A stretch of DNA of 34,307 nt, taken from Anaerolineae bacterium. GTDB taxonomy: Bacteria; Chloroflexota; Anaerolineae; Aggregatilineales; UBA3940. Of the stretch, positions 7,125 to 15,189 are shown in pieces. The position numbers and the translations under genes were made by a program. The stretch spans positions 1-34,307 of the forward strand of contig JAFGLD010000112.1 of the NCBI GenBank assembly GCA_016928235.1. Direction: 5' to 3'. The notes under the pieces are model-generated. The model did no database searches, was not told the DNA's origin, and worked only from the letters and a program-made list of their open reading frames with translations. The stretch's first letter is position 1; every line of letters begins with the position of its first letter.

Positions 7125-10100
7125 CTAGGATTGTAGACTCAGGTTGTCTTTCTCGACTTTCTTGGAACCAACCCGCACAGAGGTTACAAAACCATGCACA
7201 GCTTCGTTGTTTGTCGTAATATTCATGAAAGCAGCCAAGGACGCATAAGAAACGATGGTGGAGAGCAGTGGCTCGGATAAGCAGTTACTCGCTGCCTGAA
7301 CGACAGTACCCGCCGACGCAACATGGATGAACTTGCATAGATCAGAAAGATCCTGAACCTCGGCCACGCCTCCCTTCATGAGCTGATAGTCATGCACGAG
7401 CCTCATGGCATACTGTGGCACGCTTGCCTGGAATTGGTTGCCGTTAAGTGAAATACTATCCAATGACATGAAGAAGGCCGAGAAAGTGTGTTGTTCCAAA
7501 TCTAAATACCATTCGCTATCCTTCTGTTCTGAACTCTGAGTAACTGCCTGTTGCACGGAACTGAACGTTACCTGATTATTGTGAAACAGTACTCTTCCAT
7601 CTGGGTATTTGGAAATAAGTGCGTTGGTCTCTCGAGAATTCTCCATATGAACAGTTGTCTGGCCGGTAGATATCATCCGGAGGAGCAGGGCATAGTCCTG
7701 GAACCAGATCGGCGTACCAAAATCAAGCACTGACACACATGCACCGAGCCCGGCATACCGTGCTAAGTCTCCCATCCCCTCTGGCCACTGCATCCATTCA
7801 CGGCTGGTGAGTGTGTTGCCGTCGACTACTACGCTACCCATCGACACAATGCAGAGTGCCTGTCCAGCTGGGCAGATGACCCGATTGCCTTGGATGCGCA
7901 CAGCCGGGTAACCGCCGCTCCCTAAATCTCTGCCCGCGGAAGGCTCCCATGTCAAGAGATTGCCGAAGACGAACAGTGCAGCGATTCCGGCTTGGTAAGA
8001 GCCGGGTGCTAGTTGAACCTCGCTCCAACCGTTTTCGACAACTGTGTTGCCGGTGATGTCGATGTTGCCGCCATCAAAAACCAGGATACCGCAGGCTGGC
8101 TGGTTCATTCCGCCGTTATTGGCAATGAAGTTGTCGGTGATCTGCGCGCTGAACAGACCCATTGTGGCAATTCCACCTCCCACCTTCATCCCGCCCAGGT
8201 CTACTTCTGGCGCTTTGCAGCAGTTGGTGATCTTGTTTCCGGTGATGGTCACAGTCTCCACATCGCCCGCCTCGCTGGGGCCAGCGAAAGACGTCTCAGT
8301 GATGATACCGCTACCCATCATCTCTGCGATCAGGTTGTTGGAAATCGTCACACATTGGATACCTGCCACACTAGGGTTAGCCGATTTGGACCCGTGTGTT
8401 CCTGCAACATCCCCCGTCCTTATGCTGAGTCGGCTGGCTGAGAAACCTACAGATGCCCTCATACCTGCAAAATCAACCGCTGTCTTGTCGCCACCACCGA
8501 GCTGTATGCCGGGCCCGGCCCCCGTGGTGATGATGTTGTCTTCGATTCTTACGCCTTTTGAAGGTGGGATGATCTTTATGCCGCCACCACGGATGTGGTT
8601 GCCCAAAATGCTGATCTCCTGCCCGTTGACCTGGACCGCCGGCAAACCCACAAGATCATTCGCGTGGATACACACCTCTTCCAGCCTAATGTTCTGGCCA
8701 TTGTTGAATATGAACACTGGTTCCCCTAGCGGGCCAAGGATATGGCATTGGTTTCCACATCCTCGAATCGTCAGGTTCGAAGCGTCATACACTGTAACCG
8801 TACCATCGACACTGAGTTGGCCAGGCAAGATGCAGATCGTCCACCAATCAGCATCGGGTGGGCGAGCAGCGAGAGCGGAGCGAAGGTCTGGAAAATCGCC
8901 GCACTGCCCCACCGTGACGGAGCAACAGTGGCTCCCCCCAGCAGGTAACTCAGTGAGTGGTGGGAACTTCTTGCGGCAGTCCTCCACCAGCATGACCGCA
9001 AAATTCCCATTGTCATCGACCTGGGCGGAGAGGATCGCCAGCATGCAGTAGTGATGAGCAATCCCAAATGGCAGCAGCGGAAGTGGACTGTTGGTCACAC
9101 TATCTACCGGCCATTCGATGTCGCCATACTGGCCAGGCACGGTGCGGGCAGGAATCAGCCAGTAATCTCCAGTATGAAAAGTCCCGCCGGAGAATTTTAT
9201 CTCTATGCCGCCTTCCAAGGGAATAAACCCATCATTTGCTCTCGGAATGGCAACGTCCAACTGCTTAGAGGAATCCCAGCGGCGGACCTTGGGATGTTCA
9301 TAAAGGTGATAACCAGTGACAGACTCAGAAAGTGTAAGGATATTCCCAGGATCGATCTTCTCAATCAAAGCCAGTATTCCAGGATTGCCAGCCAGTTCAT
9401 GAGCATCATCCTGAATCTCAACCCAATCGTTCTCGTGCAATTCTAAGACAGAATCCCGACCCAAGCGGAATACGCGGATCCTGTGAGAGTCATCATCCAC
9501 CGAGAATTCGGTGATCGGCACCACTACAGAACCATTGTCCCGAGACCATTTGAATGTGGGGCCATATTTGTTATTCGAACCCCTGTGGATCTCTACGCGA
9601 TACAACTGGTTCTCCAGGCATCTATATCCGGCCCTGGGGCCGATAACACAGGGATCTTCTGGCGTCTCCTCGGGCCTGAGTCTTGGGATCAACGTGCCAT
9701 TGCTCGGATCAGGCCAAGGCCTAAGGTTATCCTTACAGGTGATTTGTTCATCGGCTTCCTCGATGTGTGACAAAACTGCCTGCCATATCACCTGGGTGCG
9801 CGTAGTGGTATCCGGTCCTCCAAGCGCCTTCTCGCGGATGTCAGGATCCTCTAGCTCTGTTATATGCCGTTCCCAGACATCCAAATACAACAGATAGATA
9901 CCTGGTTCACTGATCAGATTTTCCGTCTCGTGCAAGACGAATGGCTGCCGGCTAAAGGGAACGGTATGATCGTTTTCCACCAGAATCCCGTCCACATAGG
10001 CGCGCCCCCGGCTCAGATAGAAATCTCCTTCCCTGAGAGGTGGTTGCTGTCTTCGTTTGCGACCACGCAGTTCTGTGGCGGGTACTGCATCTCCGGAAAT

Positions 10101-10313
10101 CATCGCTTCTTCGATGATCACTTCGAAGGCGCCATCATGTACTGGGACGCCGCACTCACCGATCACATCTCTTGCTTCTGTCTCGATGCGGTGCAGCAGA
10201 ATATCCAGGTTTTCATTCCAATCGGCATCGAGCTGCACGCGACCTTGCTGCATACGTACGCCGCGATAGTGTTTGCGGGGGTCAAACGTCGAACGAGAGA
10301 AATCACCTTTCAT
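7125..10313 (-). CDS. DUF6519 protein with C-terminal parallel beta-helix (probable fibre)
   Basis: About 1062 aa. The N-terminus (MKGDFSRSTFDPRKHYRGV, then MQQGRVQLDADWNE) is the signature of the DUF6519 family, found in phage-tail-like clusters. Residues about 1-470 form this domain. Residues about 485-900 contain repeated short strands with Asn/Gly turns (LTIRGCGNQC, IEDNIITTGAG, ITGNKITNC, ITGNTVVENGW), typical of right-handed parallel beta-helices of the pectate-lyase-like fold. The likely role is a receptor-binding or sugar-binding fibre on the baseplate. The ATG at 10313 is preferred over a TTG at 10325 because GGAGGG lies just before it and because it forms an ATGA overlap with the upstream stop. 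No enzyme active site was recognised. Confidence 0.88.
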   Translation of the reverse strand: MKGDFSRSTFDPRKHYRGVRMQQGRVQLDADWNENLDILLHRIETEARDVIGECGVPVHDGAFEVIIEEAMISGDAVPATELRGRKRRQQPPLREGDFYLSRGRAYVDGILVENDHTVPFSRQPFVLHETENLISEPGIYLLYLDVWERHITELEDPDIREKALGGPDTTTRTQVIWQAVLSHIEEADEQITCKDNLRPWPDPSNGTLIPRLRPEETPEDPCVIGPRAGYRCLENQLYRVEIHRGSNNKYGPTFKWSRDNGSVVVPITEFSVDDDSHRIRVFRLGRDSVLELHENDWVEIQDDAHELAGNPGILALIEKIDPGNILTLSESVTGYHLYEHPKVRRWDSSKQLDVAIPRANDGFIPLEGGIEIKFSGGTFHTGDYWLIPARTVPGQYGDIEWPVDSVTNSPLPLLPFGIAHHYCMLAILSAQVDDNGNFAVMLVEDCRKKFPPLTELPAGGSHCCSVTVGQCGDFPDLRSALAARPPDADWWTICILPGQLSVDGTVTVYDASNLTIRGCGNQCHILGPLGEPVFIFNNGQNIRLEEVCIHANDLVGLPAVQVNGQEISILGNHIRGGGIKIIPPSKGVRIEDNIITTGAGPGIQLGGGDKTAVDFAGMRASVGFSASRLSIRTGDVAGTHGSKSANPSVAGIQCVTISNNLIAEMMGSGIITETSFAGPSEAGDVETVTITGNKITNCCKAPEVDLGGMKVGGGIATMGLFSAQITDNFIANNGGMNQPACGILVFDGGNIDITGNTVVENGWSEVQLAPGSYQAGIAALFVFGNLLTWEPSAGRDLGSGGYPAVRIQGNRVICPAGQALCIVSMGSVVVDGNTLTSREWMQWPEGMGDLARYAGLGACVSVLDFGTPIWFQDYALLLRMISTGQTTVHMENSRETNALISKYPDGRVLFHNNQVTFSSVQQAVTQSSEQKDSEWYLDLEQHTFSAFFMSLDSISLNGNQFQASVPQYAMRLVHDYQLMKGGVAEVQDLSDLCKFIHVASAGTVVQAASNCLSEPLLSTIVSYASLAAFMNITTNNEAVHGFVTSVRVGSKKVEKDNLSLQS

Positions 10314-12469
10314 CTTGCCCTCCAATGGCGTCTGTCAGGTGTCGGGACTGGCGGAGGATAAGTCACTAGGAAAATCCCAGCTTCTAGGCCAAAGCGCAGG
10401 TACTCCTCAAGAACGATCCGTAGGTTGGCTAGGCGTTGAGGCTGTTGAAGCATGTTGAATACACCCATCTCTGAACCATTTTCTGCGCCGATCTTGATCT
10501 CCTCGGCGCAGGATTCGGAAAGCTGTGCATAGGTAGGAGCACCATATCGAATGCTGGTGAACTGCGGCCGGACGCACATCTCGATCTGGGCCTGCTCGGC
10601 TGGCAACAGAGAAAGCGATCCGAGCTGCTTCTTGTGCTCTTTGATGGCCAGATCAGGCTGGCAGCGGAAGCGGTGGGGCGTCGAAGAGCCGGCTGCAATG
10701 GAACTGAAACGCACGCAGCCCACCTGATGCTGATCGGCAACAATAGGGTGGGTGAAGATCACCTCTGACACCCGGCTCAACTTCTTGACGTGCACTCCTC
10801 CGAACACCGTCACGCGTTCCAGCGTCGTCACCGGGCCAGGGTCCGACCCCGTCGCGTCTCCGGCGATGGCGGGGCGGGATGGGTCGGTTGCACCCGAGGC
10901 CAGCGGCGCGTCTATGATACTGTCAGTCACCACGAGACCCCGGCATTCTTCCGGCAGCTCGAGCGGGCCGACGATGCTGCGGGCAATCACGACGTTCAGG
11001 TCGACCACGTCTGTCCCGCTGACCATCAGGCTGGGCTTGCCAGCATACTTGGGGTAGCCATCCTCATCCAGCGCCTGGCCAGGCACGAGTGTCGAATCAA
11101 CGATGGTCAGGTTCAACTTCCCTTCAACTTCCAGGTTGCCCTCCACCACCAACCCGCTGATGGTGAAAGCGGCGGTTTCCGCTTCGGAAGCGGCCGCCGA
11201 CTTCACCCTAAGCGGCGCGCTCACAAGCGTCGGCCGCTCGCCGTTCTCGCAGTCGAGCACCAACCAGCCGCCCTTGGGTAGGTTGATCACCAACTTGTCG
11301 TCGTAGGTGGCACTGTCATAGATGCGGATCACGGCCGGTGGCTGGCCGCTGGTGACCCAGTCGTCAATCGCGTCGGACAGTATGGCATAGGTCTTACCTG
11401 AGCCGACGGAATACTCCTGCACCGGCTGGCTGACCTCCGCTATTCGCTCTTGCCGGTTGTATGGTCCACCCCCGATGTCGGCGCTGAAACCATAGCTGTA
11501 AGAGACCGCCAGCCTCTCACTCGGCTCTTCACCGGCCGGGAAAGTGATGCGTCCGCGCACTACATCCACAGCCACCTTGCCGGCCGGCGGCCGTGCCCAG
11601 TCACTCAGGTTCTTGCACATCACGTCCCTGGGCGGGATAGGTGTGTCGCCCCTGGTAATTTGTAGACTGCGCTGTGGGCCATAATAGCGGCTGTTCTCAG
11701 GTGAGTTCGATGCTGCTCCGAACTGTTCCTGGTAGGTCTTCAGGTCGAAATAGAAGTCCAGCGGCCGGATGGGACCAGGCACGAGCTGCTCGTCTGGCAC
11801 ATCGCCCTCAGACGGCTCGTTAAAGAGCGGTGCGGGGTTGCCGAGTGAACTGAAGTGGTAACCATAGCCATGTGGGGGCTCTGCCTGGCGGGCGATGGCG
11901 TTCAGCAGTGGGTAGTTCTGAAGCCGCCACAGGAAAATGCCGATGTTCGGGATGTTGTGCTTGCCGCGCCGGTTATAGATGTGGCGCACGTCGACTGTGT
12001 GTGGCAGATTGTCAAAAGGCGTATCGAGCAGGTTGAGCGCGTCCACGCCGCGCAAATCGGGCGTTGTGTTGAACAGACGCCGATGGTTGAGGTACTGCGT
12101 CGTCTGGAGCCGCTCGAAGAATTCTACTACATGAGCTGACCAGCCGGTCACGTCGCGGGCCAGGATACTGAGAACGTGAGCTGTTCCTTTGCGGCGGCGG
12201 TAGAACAGTGTGTTAGCAATATACGCGCGTTGGCTGAAGGCAGTTGTCAAATCATGCACGCCGAGCAAGTCACCAATATAGGAGACAACCCACTCGTCGC
12301 AAGTTTCGATAAACCAGTTCGCGTATAAACCCGCGATGTCAGCTTCCACCTCAGAAAGCTGGTCTTCTATGATCGCCAGCAGAGCACGCAGAGCTTCCCC
12401 TTGCTTCTCGTCGCGGATGCGGTAGATCGCAGGGAGCAGATTGTAAAGGCGATCGGAAGCAGGGCTCAT
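10310..12469 (-). CDS. Phage tail-protein-I-like baseplate protein with beta-helix insert
   Basis: A 719-aa protein. The N-terminal part (LYNLLPAIYRIRDEKQGEAL ... LYANWFIETCDEWVVSYIGD) matches the eCIS/phage tail-protein-I-like family that joins baseplate wedges to fibres. Residues about 365-590 are strand-rich and resemble a beta-helix (FTISGLVVEGNLEVEGKLNL, VVTDSIIDAPL), and the C-terminal 120 residues (FTSIRYGAPTYAQLSESCAE, then EMGVFN and YLRFGLEAGIF) look like a conserved closing domain. The gene overlaps its neighbours by ATGA at both ends, so translation is coupled to the J protein above and the fibre below. The combination suggests a fibre-attachment protein that also carries a surface-exposed domain. 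Confidence 0.85.
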   Translation of the reverse strand: MSPASDRLYNLLPAIYRIRDEKQGEALRALLAIIEDQLSEVEADIAGLYANWFIETCDEWVVSYIGDLLGVHDLTTAFSQRAYIANTLFYRRRKGTAHVLSILARDVTGWSAHVVEFFERLQTTQYLNHRRLFNTTPDLRGVDALNLLDTPFDNLPHTVDVRHIYNRRGKHNIPNIGIFLWRLQNYPLLNAIARQAEPPHGYGYHFSSLGNPAPLFNEPSEGDVPDEQLVPGPIRPLDFYFDLKTYQEQFGAASNSPENSRYYGPQRSLQITRGDTPIPPRDVMCKNLSDWARPPAGKVAVDVVRGRITFPAGEEPSERLAVSYSYGFSADIGGGPYNRQERIAEVSQPVQEYSVGSGKTYAILSDAIDDWVTSGQPPAVIRIYDSATYDDKLVINLPKGGWLVLDCENGERPTLVSAPLRVKSAAASEAETAAFTISGLVVEGNLEVEGKLNLTIVDSTLVPGQALDEDGYPKYAGKPSLMVSGTDVVDLNVVIARSIVGPLELPEECRGLVVTDSIIDAPLASGATDPSRPAIAGDATGSDPGPVTTLERVTVFGGVHVKKLSRVSEVIFTHPIVADQHQVGCVRFSSIAAGSSTPHRFRCQPDLAIKEHKKQLGSLSLLPAEQAQIEMCVRPQFTSIRYGAPTYAQLSESCAEEIKIGAENGSEMGVFNMLQQPQRLANLRIVLEEYLRFGLEAGIFLVTYPPPVPTPDRRHWRAR

Positions 12470-15189
12470 GCGCTCACCTCCTGGAGAGTGATGCCTGCCG
12501 TATTGATAAGCAGCAACTGTGCCTCCCGGATAGCGCCATCCGTAATGTGTGCTATACTGGCCGATAAGGCTTGGTGAAGCGCCTGACCGTCGCTGGAAAG
12601 ATAGAGCAGGTCCAGGTCGACGTAAATCACGCCGTTGATGTTCTGGATGATACTGACTACCTCAGCTGAGGTGACCGACTGCCCAAAGCTGCGCTTGGGG
12701 AAAGAGAAGGCATCGACCAGGACATCATAAATAGCCTGGAAGACGCTCTCTGCGACATACCGATTGTCAATTGCTACGTTCGCCGACAGGTTGAACAGCA
12801 GCAGTTCGAAGGTACTAACCATGAACATCTGTGTTGGGTCTTGGGCAGCGCCAAGAGCAGCGATAAAATTGTCGCTGAAGTCGCCTTCCTCAACGGGTCT
12901 CTCATCGGCCCCGGCGATGGTCAGGTGGACGCAGCGATACCCGCCGCTCCACAACTCGACAGCCTGGGCTTTACCGATCCCGGCAAAGGCGTTGGCAAAA
13001 TCCTCGTAATCCTGGAGCGAGACGATCCGGTCAAGCGTACGAACGGTGCGCGGCGCGTTGGAGCGGGTGCCGTCAGTGTTCTCAGGATCGGCCGCCCCGC
13101 TGGCCGCCAGTGGGTTCACCACACTGCGCACGCCCAGCGGCCGGACTGGCAGCAGGGTCAGGCTGCCTGCATCGACCTCCCCGACCAGCCCGATCCCACT
13201 GCGGTACACAACCGTGATGTTGTTCTCTCCAGTCGGCGGGCGCGCGCCCTTCTCGCCATCGCCAAAGATAACTGTCGCCCTGCTGTCATCGCCGATGCGG
13301 ATGATATAGCTCTCGTCGTTCTGGCCCAGCCCGTACAGCGACGGTACCTGGCTCCATAACAGGTTGTTGACACACAGCTGGAGCGTGCTGGCGGAGCCGC
13401 TTGGTGTGGCGGCTGGGATGTGGGTGAGCGGTGGCTTCTTCAACATGAATTGCTGGTTAGCCAGTGCCCCGCTGCCACTGCCAAGTATCTCATTGGCGGT
13501 CTCGCCGTGCGTTGCGCGTACTGTGTTGGCGTTGAAGCTCACCGTGTCGCGCTTGTATTTGTACCGCCAGCCCGCCTCGAATCTGAGCTTGGTAAACCCA
13601 GCCTTATGAGTGACCTCCTCGATGATCAGTATCTCTGCCCCTAACACACCGGGCAAGTCGGTGCGTTCTCCTGTCAGTGTAACAGCCTGGCCGACGCTTA
13701 ACCCAAGCACCAGCCCATCCAGCTCGACGGTATTCGTATCCTTCGTGAGGGTATCGGTCTGGGGCAATTCGGCCAGGGGCAGCTCTTCGCTTTGCAGGTA
13801 GGCCGTTGTCTCTCGCACCGTGAAATTGGCCGATTTATCGGACGGTTGGAGCTCCTTATCGTCTGAGATCTGGAGCTTGAGCCCTGTGGCCCTGCCGCTC
13901 ATGGCAAACCCGGTCAATGAACGCTCGACGATCGAGGCAAGCTTGCAATACATTGGCGGTCCGCCCGTTGTCTCCAGCACTGCCCAGCTTCCAGGAACAA
14001 GCCCGGACAGCGTGCGCTCAAGATAGACATCGGCGGCGGCGTCGAAAAATGCTGCCTCTGAAGGAACCGTAGAAGCGCTCGTGGTGCCGTGATCCCGCCA
14101 AATCTCCCAGCCACTGTCCCAGCTCGCGCCGTAGTCGATGCCGGAAACCGTCGGCAGGGATGCATACCGCAGGGCATTGTTCCCGAAGAAGCTGGCCGAT
14201 GTACGAAGGGCATAGACGCTGCCGCTGGCGCTCGGGTTCCCTTTGCGATCGTTTTCGAGGTATGACAGCAGCTCCTTTTTGTCCCAATTGTTATAAATCA
14301 GGAAGGCATTCAGCTCATCATTGGTCCATTTTCTGTTGCGGATGTAGGTGTCAATCGTGCTCTTGCCCAGCGTAACCGGGGTGCTAACATCTACTGTACC
14401 CTGCTGTAAAGCAGGATCCGAAAAAGATGGGTCAACACTGCCGTCCAGCTTGACCACCGTGCGTTTCTGCTCGGGCTGCTCATTCGTGCTAAGGACATGT
14501 GCTAAGCGTGGTACCCCACCCGCATCGATCAGCAGGCGGTCACCTACTTTCAGCTTGCTGCTCGTACCGCTCAAGTAAATCCATTTGACCTCACTCGTCA
14601 GGTTCTGCGGCTGGCTCAGGCGCGGGCGCAGCACGTTCCATTCCTTGTGAGCCGTAAATGCCTCAACCGTCTCGAAGGTCTGCGGCATCTGACCCTGAGA
14701 TGGGATGCTTTGTACCCTGGTGCCGGCGGGAACGTCAACCACGCCGGGCGCGCCCTGAGCATCTTCCACTGTAAAGGCCAGATAGGCAGTGGCCGCCACG
14801 CCGGGGTTCAGCTCGTAGCCGATGGCCCGCGCCAGCTCCAGGATTGAGCGGCGCTCGGTGGCCGTGCGCAGGAAGCCTTCGTTGGCGATCCGCTCCTGGT
14901 AGAAGGTCAACACGTCGGCCATGACCGCGCTGGCATCCAGCAGGGCGATGGTCGGGTCGTCTGGTGCCCGTGTTTTCAGTCTGGCCAGCGGCTGCGTCCG
15001 CTTTTTTGTATCAGCGTCCTGAAGGGTGTATATCCCTACCTGGTCAAGCATCCTGCGTAGGAACAAGCTATACGTCCCAACACGGTACGACAGGGCCGGT
15101 AGGCCAGGACGGTTGCAGATTGGCAACCGGGACTGTCGGGATTTGCAGCAGCTGCAGGTAGAGAGGGAAGCGTCGGACATTTCGCTCAC
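12466..15189 (-). CDS. Baseplate J-like wedge protein (second)
   Basis: A 907-aa putative baseplate assembly protein of the gpJ / T4 gp6 family. The N-terminus has a Cys-rich CSCCKS motif followed by a long helical domain (TFYQERIANEGFL at about 95-110). The core baseplate-J block is recognisable near residues 630-760: FGDGEKGARPP, VNPLAASGAADPE, RTLDRIVSLQDYEDFANAFAG. The C-terminal region (about 800-907) matches the terminal domain that contacts neighbouring wedges. It overlaps the upstream J gene and the downstream tail-protein gene by ATGA. eCIS typically carry two J-type proteins (Afp11/Afp12), and this is the one nearer the fibre genes. Confidence 0.93.
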   Translation of the reverse strand: MSEMSDASLSTCSCCKSRQSRLPICNRPGLPALSYRVGTYSLFLRRMLDQVGIYTLQDADTKKRTQPLARLKTRAPDDPTIALLDASAVMADVLTFYQERIANEGFLRTATERRSILELARAIGYELNPGVAATAYLAFTVEDAQGAPGVVDVPAGTRVQSIPSQGQMPQTFETVEAFTAHKEWNVLRPRLSQPQNLTSEVKWIYLSGTSSKLKVGDRLLIDAGGVPRLAHVLSTNEQPEQKRTVVKLDGSVDPSFSDPALQQGTVDVSTPVTLGKSTIDTYIRNRKWTNDELNAFLIYNNWDKKELLSYLENDRKGNPSASGSVYALRTSASFFGNNALRYASLPTVSGIDYGASWDSGWEIWRDHGTTSASTVPSEAAFFDAAADVYLERTLSGLVPGSWAVLETTGGPPMYCKLASIVERSLTGFAMSGRATGLKLQISDDKELQPSDKSANFTVRETTAYLQSEELPLAELPQTDTLTKDTNTVELDGLVLGLSVGQAVTLTGERTDLPGVLGAEILIIEEVTHKAGFTKLRFEAGWRYKYKRDTVSFNANTVRATHGETANEILGSGSGALANQQFMLKKPPLTHIPAATPSGSASTLQLCVNNLLWSQVPSLYGLGQNDESYIIRIGDDSRATVIFGDGEKGARPPTGENNITVVYRSGIGLVGEVDAGSLTLLPVRPLGVRSVVNPLAASGAADPENTDGTRSNAPRTVRTLDRIVSLQDYEDFANAFAGIGKAQAVELWSGGYRCVHLTIAGADERPVEEGDFSDNFIAALGAAQDPTQMFMVSTFELLLFNLSANVAIDNRYVAESVFQAIYDVLVDAFSFPKRSFGQSVTSAEVVSIIQNINGVIYVDLDLLYLSSDGQALHQALSASIAHITDGAIREAQLLLINTAGITLQEVSA

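Noticed and set aside
8044..9051. A 335-codon plus-strand open frame
   Set aside because: Antisense to the DUF6519/beta-helix gene; Pro/Ser-rich with no domain. The regular Asn/Gly pattern of the real gene gives long open frames on the other strand.
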